Position numbers and translations under genes: made by a program
Part shown: positions 16,893 through 24,582 of the stretch, one piece after another
Numbering within the stretch: position 1 is the first letter of the stretch
How the letters are laid out: the number at the start of each line of letters is the position of its first letter
From: Clostridia bacterium
Lineage (GTDB): Bacteria > Bacillota > Clostridia > UBA1381
Assembly: GCA_017404065.1 (NCBI GenBank)
Contig: JAFRDB010000094.1
Location: forward strand, 1-54,866
Length of the DNA stretch: 54,866 nt
Direction: 5' to 3'
The notes under the pieces: generated by a model
Told to the model about the DNA's origin: nothing
Database searches by the model: none
Seen by the model: only the letters and a program-made list of their open reading frames with translations

Positions 16893-17603
16893 TCATCCTT
16901 CCTTTGTTTTATCCTTCATCCCGTTATATGAAACTATTGCCGCCTCCGGCTCCATGTTGCAGTATAGTCTGTAGACCGGCACATTACGCAGTACCGTGTC
17001 GAGGGTTGCAAGCAGCTTGTCCATATCCTCCTCCTGAGGCGGGCGCACTGTCTGATTAAGAATATTGAACAGAGCATCGTCGGGATCTATCGGTTCGATA
17101 TGGTTCACGGTGTCTCTGCCGAGAATACATATTCCTCCTATGGGTACAATGCTATTTACATTCTGTGCGGTCTTGCCCGAGAACGGTGTTCCGCAGGCGA
17201 AAATGCCGTCTTTGGCTATTCTTATTGCCGGCTTGTCGTCGTTTAAGATATATGCTTCGGGGAACTGCTTGAGCCAGATCTGTGTATGGGTGGATTTGCC
17301 TGTGCCGCACGGGGCGCTGAACAAATACGCCTTTCCTTCATACACAACGCACGAGGAATGAAGAAGCATCCCGTTAAAGTGTAAAAGTGCATTGTAGAAC
17401 TCCGAGCCCATCCAGATATACTCGATCATTTCATAATCAAGATGCGGATTTTCGGCGAGCTTCTCATTAAAAAAGCGATCCGTAAGCCTTATTTTTATGT
17501 TTGTTTCCCGGTCACCGTTGTATTCGTACGCTGCGCTCTGCCGTTTCAGACGCGGAAAACGCACATTCATATCAACGATTATGCCCGCTATGTTATACCT
17601 CAT
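16893..17603 (-). CDS. HPr kinase/PEPCK-like P-loop kinase
   Basis: A 236-residue protein resembling the C-terminal catalytic domain of HPr kinase. A Walker A motif, APCGTGKST, lies at residues 97-105, followed by the acidic NDDKP at 121-125 (metal/catalytic aspartates) and GTPFSGKTAQN near 140-150. It lacks the N-terminal domain of true HprK and has no PTS neighbour, so a role as HPr kinase is unlikely. Relatives paired with PqqD-type proteins occur in peptide-modification loci; some lasso-peptide clusters use an HprK-like enzyme as a peptide kinase. That connection is inference. It heads the operon with the PqqD-like gene and folA and has a good promoter. Confidence 0.75.
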   Translation of the reverse strand: MRYNIAGIIVDMNVRFPRLKRQSAAYEYNGDRETNIKIRLTDRFFNEKLAENPHLDYEMIEYIWMGSEFYNALLHFNGMLLHSSCVVYEGKAYLFSAPCGTGKSTHTQIWLKQFPEAYILNDDKPAIRIAKDGIFACGTPFSGKTAQNVNSIVPIGGICILGRDTVNHIEPIDPDDALFNILNQTVRPPQEEDMDKLLATLDTVLRNVPVYRLYCNMEPEAAIVSYNGMKDKTKEG

Positions 17604-17642
17604 ATTTCCTTTTTTCCTTCCTTTTGCGTTTCACCTGCATAT

Positions 17643-17671
17643 ATTATACACAACAGACAATAAAAATGCAA
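17643..17671 (-). promoter_or_regulatory. Promoter of the HPr-kinase-like/PqqD/folA operon
   Basis: Minus strand: TTGCAT (17671-17666), 17-bp spacer, consensus TATAAT (17648-17643). The transcript leader is about 35 nt with an AAGGAAGG ribosome binding site. It is divergent from the SLH promoter 30 bp away. Confidence 0.75.
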
Positions 17672-17700
17672 GATATTTTAAAGAAGTTTTATAAAAAATA

Positions 17701-17729
17701 TAGACAAGTCAAAAAAAATAGTGTATAAT
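17701..17729 (+). promoter_or_regulatory. Promoter of the SLH protein gene and probably pyrH-frr
   Basis: TAGACA (17701-17706), 17-bp A-rich spacer, TATAAT (17724-17729). No terminator is visible before pyrH, so this promoter may also drive it. Confidence 0.7.
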
Positions 17730-17764
17730 ATATTCAAATCATGTTTTTAAGAAAGGAAAAATGT

Positions 17765-18793
17765 ATGATGAAAAAATTAGTTTCAATGATTAGCGCCGTA
17801 GCAATCGCTATAGGTGCGAGCACATCGGCAATGGCGGCATTCTCAGATATGCCGGGCGGAGATATGGGCGCAGCTCTGGAGCGTGCGGTAGAGGTAAAGC
17901 TTATGAACGGTGTTGACGAGACGCATATCGCGCCGGACGACAATATTACAAGAGCGCAGATGGCGACTATTCTGGTAAGGGCATTTGGCGCTGAGAATAT
18001 TTTCGAGATGTTCAACGAAACCGGCGAGGAGTATACCTTTGCGGACGTTACGTCGGATAAATGGTATGCGGACATGGTATCAAAGGCGGCAAGAATGGGT
18101 GCGTTCAAGGGCGACGATGAGAACAACTTCAATCCGGAAAACAACATTACATTCCAGGAGACTTATATAGTTCTTTCAAGAATGTTCGGATTTGAGCCCT
18201 ATGAGGTAAAAACAAGGAAAACCACAGTCATGCTCGAAGAAGTAGATGATAGTGTTCTTAATGGTTATGGCGATGCGGCGGAGGCCGATGACTGGGCAAA
18301 GGATTATGTTAAATACATCGTTGGCAACGGCGGCTGGACAGGCATAAACGGTCAGCTCAAGCCGAAGTCATACATCACCCGCGGCGAGTTCGCGATGATA
18401 ATGGACAAGCTTGTTACAAACTATGTTGATGAGCCGGGTACATACAAAACGCTTAAGGACGGTCTTACGCTTGTAAGGAGCGGCGGTGTTACTATAGATG
18501 GCTTTACAACTGATCACAATCTCATATTCACATACGGAGTTGACGAGACGGGAGCAAGCGCGATCAATACAACGGTGAACGGTGTAACTGTCGTTTATGG
18601 CGGAATAGACAAGACACCTGAGCCGAACACGGCAGGAAAGCTTATGCCGAATGAGTCATATATCTCGATATCGGGCGCCTTCTATGATGTAAGAAATCTG
18701 TCACCCTATGCATTACTCAATGCAAGCAGCGCGAAGTTGCAATACTATAAGGGCGTAGATCACAGTCTTGTATCCATGATGCTAACGCAGTAA
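17765..18793 (+). CDS. Secreted SLH-domain protein
   Basis: A 342-residue exported protein. The signal peptide covers about residues 1-24 (MKKLVSMISAVAIAIG then an A-M-A cleavage site). SLH repeats follow: SDMPGGDMGAALERAVEVKL with NITRAQMATILVRAF (about 27-75); DVTSDKWYADMVSKAARMGA (about 95-140); and a third divergent one with YITRGEFAMIMDKLV (about 160-215). The last 120 residues form an unassigned beta-rich domain. SLH domains bind pyruvylated cell-wall polymer, so it is probably an S-layer-associated protein. Start choice: ATG at 17765 is 7 bp after GAAAGGA; the upstream ATG at 17741 lacks a ribosome binding site, and the next ATG at 17768 is also possible. pyrH begins 17 bp downstream. 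Confidence 0.87.
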   Translation: MMKKLVSMISAVAIAIGASTSAMAAFSDMPGGDMGAALERAVEVKLMNGVDETHIAPDDNITRAQMATILVRAFGAENIFEMFNETGEEYTFADVTSDKWYADMVSKAARMGAFKGDDENNFNPENNITFQETYIVLSRMFGFEPYEVKTRKTTVMLEEVDDSVLNGYGDAAEADDWAKDYVKYIVGNGGWTGINGQLKPKSYITRGEFAMIMDKLVTNYVDEPGTYKTLKDGLTLVRSGGVTIDGFTTDHNLIFTYGVDETGASAINTTVNGVTVVYGGIDKTPEPNTAGKLMPNESYISISGAFYDVRNLSPYALLNASSAKLQYYKGVDHSLVSMMLTQ

Positions 18794-18810
18794 TATTTTA
18801 GGAGGAGAAT

Positions 18811-19527
18811 ATGAAACTAAAGTATAAACGCGTATTGCTCAAGGTAAGCGGTGAAGCGCTTGCCGGTCCGCAGGGCTTTGGCATAGACGAGCCTACCGTT
18901 ACCGAAATATCGCGGAACATAAAGAAAATATCCGATATGGGTGTTGAGGTGTCGATAGTTGTCGGCGGCGGCAATATATGGCGCGGCAGGTCAAGCGACA
19001 ATATGGACAGAACCCGCGCCGACCACATGGGAATGCTTGCAACGGCTATCAACTCTCTTGCTCTGTGCAGCTCTCTTGAGGCACTTGGAGTTGAGACAAG
19101 AGTGCAGACCGCAATAGAGATGCGTCAGATGGCAGAGCCTTATATACGCAGCAAAGCGGCGCGGCATCTGGACAAGGGAAGGGTTGTTATATTCGGCTGC
19201 GGAACCGGTAATCCGTTTATGTCCACAGATACGGCTGCTGCCCTCAGAGCTGTTGAGATGGAGGTCGATGTAATACTTCTTGCAAAGAAGGTCGATGCGG
19301 TATATGACAGTGATCCGGCTATCAATCCGAATGCAAAGAGGTATACCAATCTTTCGTTCAGTGATATACTGACAAAAAATCTCGGTGTTATGGACTCTAC
19401 TGCAGCTTCGCTTTGTCGTGACAACAAGATGCCGATACTTGTGTTCGGTCTTAATGATCCTGAAAACATAGTAAGAGCCGTTAAGGGAGAAAAGATAGGA
19501 ACGCTTGTTAATTATGAAGGAAAATAA
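18811..19527 (+). CDS. pyrH: UMP kinase
   Basis: A 238-residue bacterial UMP kinase of the amino acid kinase fold, converting UMP to UDP. Visible motifs are [10 protein letters not shown] at the N-terminus, [10 protein letters not shown] (about 51-60), the [17 protein letters not shown] segment (about 131-147) and [13 protein letters not shown] strong AGGAGGAG ribosome binding site precedes it. It stands at the head of the conserved pyrH-frr-uppS-cdsA-dxr-rseP-ispG block, but rpsB-tsf, which normally precede it, are not here. Confidence 0.97.
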   Translation: MKLKYKRVLLKVSGEALAGPQGFGIDEPTVTEISRNIKKISDMGVEVSIVVGGGNIWRGRSSDNMDRTRADHMGMLATAINSLALCSSLEALGVETRVQTAIEMRQMAEPYIRSKAARHLDKGRVVIFGCGTGNPFMSTDTAAALRAVEMEVDVILLAKKVDAVYDSDPAINPNAKRYTNLSFSDILTKNLGVMDSTAASLCRDNKMPILVFGLNDPENIVRAVKGEKIGTLVNYEGK

Positions 19528-19546
19528 ATAAAGGAGGTATGCTATT

Positions 19547-20098
19547 ATGGGAAAATATCCTGAAATTGAGGCAAAGATGGAAAAGAGAATAGATAACCTG
19601 GCAGGAGAATTCAAAACAATTCGTGCCGGACGAGCTAATCCGTCTGTTCTTGATAAGATCTCGGTTGAGTATTACGGCACAATGACTCCGATCAATCAAG
19701 TGGGAACAATATCTTCGCCCGAGCCGCGTCTTCTGGTGATCCAGCCGTGGGATGCATCGCTTGTTAAGCAGATCGAAAAGGCTATCAATAAATCAGAGAT
19801 AGGTATTACGCCGCAGAATGACGGTAAGATGATAAGACTCACCTTCCCGCCGCTTACCGAGGAAAGACGAAAAGAGCTTGTTAAAAAGGTAAAGAAATAT
19901 GCCGAGGAGGCTAAGGTTTCTATAAGAAGCATTCGCCGTGATGCTATCGAGATATACAAGAAGCAGAAGAAGGACGGCGAGATCACAGAGGATGATATGA
20001 AGAACATCGAGAAGGACGTTCAGAAGCTTACCGATGATTACATCAAGGAAATAGACAAGATAACATCAGATAAGGAAAAAGAGATAACAGAGCTTTAA
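19547..20098 (+). CDS. frr: Ribosome recycling factor
   Basis: A 183-residue RRF that splits post-termination ribosomes together with EF-G. The family signatures IRAGRANPSVLDKISVEYYG (about 26-45) and PPLTEERRKELVKKVKKYAE (about 105-125) are present, along with the three-helix bundle and small beta domain expected at this length. An AAGGAGG ribosome binding site precedes it, 19 bp after pyrH. The stop codon is followed immediately by the palindromic element at 20099. Confidence 0.97.
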   Translation: MGKYPEIEAKMEKRIDNLAGEFKTIRAGRANPSVLDKISVEYYGTMTPINQVGTISSPEPRLLVIQPWDASLVKQIEKAINKSEIGITPQNDGKMIRLTFPPLTEERRKELVKKVKKYAEEAKVSIRSIRRDAIEIYKKQKKDGEITEDDMKNIEKDVQKLTDDYIKEIDKITSDKEKEITEL

Positions 20099-20248
20099 GT
20101 TTGAAGCAAATGCTCGTCGCATCCGGGTTGCCGGGGCGAGCAGGTGACGCAGGCACCGACCAGCCTCGCACCTTTTGCCCTGCTCACATAGCAGCCTATA
20201 GACTCGCAGTGCAAAAAATGCGACCTGCTTAGAGCATTTGTTTCAAAC
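20099..20248 (+). repeat. Palindromic element of 150 bp between frr and uppS
   Basis: The ends form an inverted repeat: GTTTGAAGCAAATGCTC (20099-20115) and GAGCATTTGTTTCAAAC (20232-20248), with one mismatch (a G-U pair in RNA). The stem resumes inside with GTCGCA (20116-20121) and TGCGAC (20219-20224). The core contains the 38-bp module 20126-20163 that also occurs in the larger elements at 23066 and 54601. The left end abuts the frr stop codon directly. No ORF is evident. It could be a MITE-like repeat or a structured 3' UTR element. Confidence 0.85.
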
Positions 20249-20272
20249 GGCTTTTGTGAGATGAATTAATAT

Positions 20273-20309
20273 AAACAGTATCGCGCGCATTGCGCGCGGT
20301 ACTGTTTTT
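20273..20309 (+). terminator. Intrinsic terminator ahead of uppS
   Basis: A 16-bp stem (AAACAGTATCGCGCGC at 20273-20288 with GCGCGCGGTACTGTTT, one G-U pair), a 3-nt loop, and a T-run to 20309. It would end the pyrH-frr transcript or limit readthrough into uppS, for which I see no separate clear promoter. Confidence 0.8.
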
Positions 20310-20336
20310 GAGTATATCCATTGAAAGGATGAGATC

Positions 20337-21089
20337 ATGTTTTTCAGAAAAAAACAAAAGGAAACAAAAGATATTGATCTTAATAATCTCCCTCAGCACA
20401 TAGGAGTTATTATGGACGGTAACGGCAGATGGGCAAAAAAGCGCGGGCTGCCGCGAAGCGCGGGGCATAGCGCGGGCGCAGAGGGATTGAAGAAGATAGT
20501 TACCGAGGCGAACAGGCTCGGAGTTAAATATATAACCGTCTATGCATTTTCGACAGAAAACTGGAAAAGACCCAAGGAGGAGGTGGATTTCCTTATGAAC
20601 CTTCTGCTGGGCTATCTAAAGGATGCGGAGCGCTCGCTTGCGGGCGAGAACGTGCGTATTCGCGCGATAGGCTCGCGCAAGGAGCTTTCAAAGGAGATAC
20701 AGGAGCAGATAATCAAGACGGAAAACCTCACAAAGGATCGCTCCGGTATTGTGATGAATATAGCGCTTAATTACGGCGGACGCGAGGAGCTTATCCACGC
20801 GGCAAAGAATCTTTGTAAAAAGGCTATGGCGGGCGAGCTTGATCCGGACGAAATAACCGAGGCGGATATAGACCGCGAGCTATATACTGCCGGTCAGCCG
20901 GATGTTGATCTGCTGATACGCACAAGCGGCGAGCAGAGGCTTTCCAATTTCATGCTATGGCAGGTAAGCTATGGCGAGATGGTGTTTGTGGACAAGGCAT
21001 GGCCTGACTTCAAACCAGAGGATCTGCATGAGTGTATAAGGATATTCCAGAGCAGAGGCAGACGCTTCGGAGGTGTAGAGAATGCTTAA
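20337..21089 (+). CDS. uppS: Isoprenyl (undecaprenyl diphosphate) synthase
   Basis: A 250-residue cis-prenyltransferase that makes undecaprenyl diphosphate, the lipid carrier for peptidoglycan and surface polysaccharide. The catalytic aspartate is D27 in MDGNGRWAKKRGLPR. The AFSTENWKRP segment (about residue 77) and the RTSGEQRLSNFMLWQ motif (about 201-215) that binds the pyrophosphate are intact. Length is standard. The RBS GAAAGGATG is present. The last eight bases overlap cdsA. Confidence 0.96.
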   Translation: MFFRKKQKETKDIDLNNLPQHIGVIMDGNGRWAKKRGLPRSAGHSAGAEGLKKIVTEANRLGVKYITVYAFSTENWKRPKEEVDFLMNLLLGYLKDAERSLAGENVRIRAIGSRKELSKEIQEQIIKTENLTKDRSGIVMNIALNYGGREELIHAAKNLCKKAMAGELDPDEITEADIDRELYTAGQPDVDLLIRTSGEQRLSNFMLWQVSYGEMVFVDKAWPDFKPEDLHECIRIFQSRGRRFGGVENA

Positions 21090-21882
21090 AAGAATTATTA
21101 CGTCAGTTGTGGCGCTTGTTGTTTTCTTTGCGATATTGTTTGCCGGTGTAGTGCCGTTTCAGATAGCGTTAGGGTTGGTTATTCTCTTTATGCTGTATGA
21201 GGTATATGGCGCTATGACTAAGTCAGCCGCGGTCAAGGGCTGCGGGTATCTGTGCGCGATCATTCTTATGACCGGCATGTATTTTAAGATAACGGAGCTT
21301 GCAATAATTGCGGCTATAGCCGGTACTATGGTATTTCTTGTGGCGCTGCATGGCAGGGTCGATCACCGTGAGCTTTTTGCGGCGGTGTTTATGACATTTT
21401 ATGTGACTTTGTTTACAGGATGTATTGCGCTTATAAGAACAGAATTGGGTCTTGCGGATATGGGTCTGATATTTGTAATAGCGTGGGGGAGCGATACCGC
21501 GGCATATTTCTGCGGCACGTATTTTGGCAAGCATAAGCTGATACCGCGTGTGAGCCCGAAAAAGACGGTTGAGGGTTCTGTCGGCGCTGTTATCATCGCG
21601 GCATTGCTCTGTGTGCTATATGCGTTTATTATGCAGAAATGCGGATCACCTCTCGGGAGCCCGAAATCACCGATGAGCTATACGGCAGTTGCCATGCTCG
21701 GAGCGGTGGGGTCCGCGGCATCACAGCTTGGTGACCTTACGGCATCGGCTGTAAAGCGCGATACGGGTATAAAGGATTACGGAAAAATATTCCCCGGTCA
21801 CGGCGGATTTATGGACAGGTTTGACAGCGTTATTTTTATAGCGCCGATAGTTTATTTTGTGGTTTTGAGTATATCAGTCTAA
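21082..21882 (+). CDS. cdsA: Phosphatidate cytidylyltransferase
   Basis: A 266-residue polytopic membrane enzyme making CDP-diacylglycerol for phospholipid synthesis. About seven or eight hydrophobic segments run from residue 5 on. The family signature lies near the C-terminus: SPKKTVEGSVGAV (about 161-173), then QLGDLTASAVKRD and the metal-binding FPGHGGFMDRFDS. It overlaps uppS by eight bases and is followed 28 bp later by dxr. Confidence 0.95.
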   Translation: MLKRIITSVVALVVFFAILFAGVVPFQIALGLVILFMLYEVYGAMTKSAAVKGCGYLCAIILMTGMYFKITELAIIAAIAGTMVFLVALHGRVDHRELFAAVFMTFYVTLFTGCIALIRTELGLADMGLIFVIAWGSDTAAYFCGTYFGKHKLIPRVSPKKTVEGSVGAVIIAALLCVLYAFIMQKCGSPLGSPKSPMSYTAVAMLGAVGSAASQLGDLTASAVKRDTGIKDYGKIFPGHGGFMDRFDSVIFIAPIVYFVVLSISV

Positions 21883-21910
21883 AACTTTATCATAATATTA
21901 GGAGTGCGAT

Positions 21911-23068
21911 ATGAATATCTCAGTATTAGGCTCTACAGGCTCGATAGGTACACAGACAGCCGAAATAGTCCGTGACCATCCGGATAGGTTTAAGATAGCT
22001 GCGATAACCGGCAACAGGAACATAAAGCTTTTGGAGGCGCAGGCGAGGGAGTTCCGTCCCGCGCTTGTTTGCGCCGCTGACGAGAAGGCGGCGGCGGAGC
22101 TGAAGATAAGGCTTGCAGATACGGATATTCGCGTAATGGGCGGCAAGGAAAGCATAATAGAGGCGGCTGCGCTGCCGGAGGCGGACACGACGGTCGTATC
22201 CGTTGTCGGTATGGCAGGAATAGAGCCGACAATAGCCGCGATAAAGGGCAAAAAGCGCGTTGCGCTTGCCAATAAGGAAACGCTTGTGGCGGCAGGTAAT
22301 ATAATAAAGAAGTATGAGGCGGAATACGGTAAGTGCATAATACCGGTAGACAGCGAGCATTCGGCCATATTCCAGTCCATGCTCGGTATGAAGGACAGGC
22401 GGGAGATAAAGCGGATATTGCTTACTGCATCCGGCGGTACGTTTTTCGGAAGAAAGCGCGAAGAATTAGTTGACATAACGCCGGAGCAGGCTTTGCACAA
22501 CCCAAACTGGGATATGGGCGCGAAGGTGACGATAGATTCATCGACGCTTGTTAACAAGGGACTGGAGATAATAGAGGCAAAGTGGCTTTTCGATGTGTCT
22601 GTGGATGATATTAAGGTGCTTGTGCATCGTCAGAGCGTGCTGCATTCGGCTGTGGAGTTTTGCGACAATGCTGTTATTGCGCAGCTCGGCGCGCCTGATA
22701 TGCGGCTGCCGATACAGTTTGCGCTGACGTATCCGGAGCGGATCACGATACCGGAAAATGAGCTTGATCTCATCAGCTTCGGTTCGCTTACGTTTGAGGA
22801 GCCGGATACAGAGACATTTTATGCGCTGGAGCTTGCAAAGCGAGCCGGTCGTGAGGGCGGCAGACAAGGCAGCACTCTTGCTACAGTATTTAACAGCGCT
22901 GACGAGGCGGCTGTTGGGATGTTTATGAAGGGTAAGCTGTCCTACCTCGGCATAACCGAGGCAATAGAGCGGGCGATGTGCAGACACAGGCCGGTGACTG
23001 ACCCGACGCTTGATGATATATATGCCGCTGACACAGAGGCACGCGAGTGCGTGGCAGGAATGTGTTAA
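21911..23068 (+). CDS. dxr: 1-deoxy-D-xylulose 5-phosphate reductoisomerase
   Basis: A 385-residue enzyme of the MEP pathway that converts DXP to MEP with NADPH. The N-terminal dinucleotide fold starts with LGSTGSIGTQT. The NKETLVAAG (about 117-125), PVDSEHSAIFQ (about 143-153) and TASGGTFFG (about 174-182) motifs mark the catalytic domain, with metal-binding residues in these segments. The C-terminal helical domain is complete. The final two bases of the TAA stop codon are also part of the palindromic repeat that follows. Confidence 0.97.
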   Translation: MNISVLGSTGSIGTQTAEIVRDHPDRFKIAAITGNRNIKLLEAQAREFRPALVCAADEKAAAELKIRLADTDIRVMGGKESIIEAAALPEADTTVVSVVGMAGIEPTIAAIKGKKRVALANKETLVAAGNIIKKYEAEYGKCIIPVDSEHSAIFQSMLGMKDRREIKRILLTASGGTFFGRKREELVDITPEQALHNPNWDMGAKVTIDSSTLVNKGLEIIEAKWLFDVSVDDIKVLVHRQSVLHSAVEFCDNAVIAQLGAPDMRLPIQFALTYPERITIPENELDLISFGSLTFEEPDTETFYALELAKRAGREGGRQGSTLATVFNSADEAAVGMFMKGKLSYLGITEAIERAMCRHRPVTDPTLDDIYAADTEARECVAGMC

Positions 23069-23362
23069 ATTTCAGTTTATCGGGGAGAGATTAGTGGGCG
23101 GCGCAGCCTGTCCTTGCCCTGGGGCAAGGTGGGCTTTTCAAGCTTCGCTTGAAAAGGTCGGATTGGGGTTCACGGCACTAAAAAATGAGATAAATTAGCG
23201 GCTTTAGGTAAAATCTATCTCTGCCGTAGCCCCCAACCCGCCTCGCAAGCTCGGCACCTGGGATGCCAACCCGAGCAGGCGGCATAGCCGCCGACCAGGG
23301 CTGCCCCGGGGCAGGGACAGCAGAGCCGAACCTCAAACATCAGCCCGATAAACTGAAATTTA
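23066..23362 (+). repeat. Palindromic dispersed element, complete copy 2
   Basis: A 297-bp element framed by near-perfect 18-bp inverted ends: TAAATTTCAGTTTATCGG at the left and CCGATAAACTGAAATTTA at the right. Inner parts form nested hairpins: CCTTGCCC/GGGCAAGG; a 10-bp stem at 23134-23156; TTGGGG..ACGGCA pairing with TGCCGT..CCCCAA around a GAGATA/TATCTC stem; GGCGGC-ATA-GCCGCC; and CTGCCCC/GGGGCAG. TA at both outer ends would fit a TA target duplication, as in IS630/mariner-derived MITEs. It fills nearly the whole gap between dxr and rseP and carries no credible ORF. Copies: 1-173 (reverse) and 54601 onward. Confidence 0.9.
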
Positions 23363-23386
23363 CATAATCATTGGAGGTAGTGATAG

Positions 23387-24544
23387 GTGATAACGGCAAT
23401 TGTAACGATACTGATGTTTCTTGTGATGGTATCGCTTCACGAGTTCGGCCATTTTATTACGGCAAAGGTGATGGGCTTTAAGATACTTGAATACTCCATC
23501 GGCTTCGGACCGGCTGTGTTAAAGAGCAAAAAAAGCGAGATACAGTATTCACTGCGTGCGATACCGTTCGGAGGATACTGCAAGTTTGAGGGAGAGGATG
23601 AGGAGTCGGAGGATCCGCGCGCGTTTTCGAACCGTCCCGTATGGCAGAGGATAATAGTTGTGGCGGCAGGGGGCGTGTTTAATATCATTCTCGGCTTTGT
23701 GCTGTTCCTTATTATTGTGCCTTTCTCATCGCCTATACGAACAAACGTAATAGAAAGCGTTGTACCGGGCAGCTATATAGAAGAAGCGGGCATACTTCCC
23801 GGTGACAAGGTGGTCGGGATAGACGGAAAAAAAGTTAATTTTTATGACGATATAGCCCTGTATACTGATGAATTCCGCGCGGATGGTGTATATGAGCTTA
23901 TCGTTAAGCGCGATGGGGAACGGTTAAAGTTTACCTTTTCTCCGTCAGAGGCGGTCACCGAATACACATATACAGAAGATGGGATAGAGGTAAAGAGCTC
24001 GATAAACGGCATAGCGGAGGAGCCTGCGTTTTACAGCTACGAGAGCGGCAAAGCAATAAGAGACGAGGAAAAGACGGGAACAACAGAAACTGTCACACGG
24101 CTTATAATCGGATTTGTTCCGAAAACTGAGGACGTGACATTTGTAAACGTTTGGGGCGAGGCGTGGAACGAAACGCGATTCGTGGTAAAGCTCGTGTATA
24201 ACTCGCTGTGGCAAATGGTTACAGGCAGGATTGGCATGGATCAGATGAGCGGCCCCGTAGGCGTTGTTTCAGAGGTCAATACCGTTGTGCACAGCGGCGC
24301 GGGAAGCTGGCTGAACATCCTGATGCTCACGGCGCTGCTGACTATAAATTTGGGCGTGTTCAATCTTCTGCCTATACCGGCTCTTGACGGCGGACGGCTG
24401 ATGTTTATGCTGTTCGAGCTGATAACGCGCCGCCGGGTACCGCCGGAAAAGGAGGGTGTAGTTCATGCCATCGGCTTTGCGCTTCTGATCGGCTTGATCA
24501 TATTTATATCATACCACGATATTGTGAAGCTGGTCGTAAAATAA
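23387..24544 (+). CDS. rseP: RIP site-2 metalloprotease RseP/RasP
   Basis: A 385-residue intramembrane zinc protease that cuts anti-sigma factors and remnant signal peptides in the membrane. The zinc site HEFGH has H18, E19 and H22. The IGFGP segment follows, with a transmembrane segment near 95-115, one PDZ domain (about 115-190) and the C-terminal LPIPALDGGRLMF motif with the third metal ligand. The start is GTG at 23387 with GGAGG 9 bp upstream. It is separated from dxr by the palindromic element, so it is likely in the same conserved block but with disturbed spacing. Confidence 0.95.
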   Translation: MITAIVTILMFLVMVSLHEFGHFITAKVMGFKILEYSIGFGPAVLKSKKSEIQYSLRAIPFGGYCKFEGEDEESEDPRAFSNRPVWQRIIVVAAGGVFNIILGFVLFLIIVPFSSPIRTNVIESVVPGSYIEEAGILPGDKVVGIDGKKVNFYDDIALYTDEFRADGVYELIVKRDGERLKFTFSPSEAVTEYTYTEDGIEVKSSINGIAEEPAFYSYESGKAIRDEEKTGTTETVTRLIIGFVPKTEDVTFVNVWGEAWNETRFVVKLVYNSLWQMVTGRIGMDQMSGPVGVVSEVNTVVHSGAGSWLNILMLTALLTINLGVFNLLPIPALDGGRLMFMLFELITRRRVPPEKEGVVHAIGFALLIGLIIFISYHDIVKLVVK

Positions 24545-24582
24545 AGAGGAGTAGGTATAATCGGTTTTTTGTGAGGGACGAT

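Noticed and set aside
16893..17603. True HPr kinase/phosphorylase
   Set aside because: The N-terminal HprK domain is missing and no PTS gene or lgt neighbour is present.
23010..23198. ORF of 62 codons running from dxr into the palindromic element
   Set aside because: It is out of frame with dxr, has no ribosome binding site and consists mainly of repeat hairpins.
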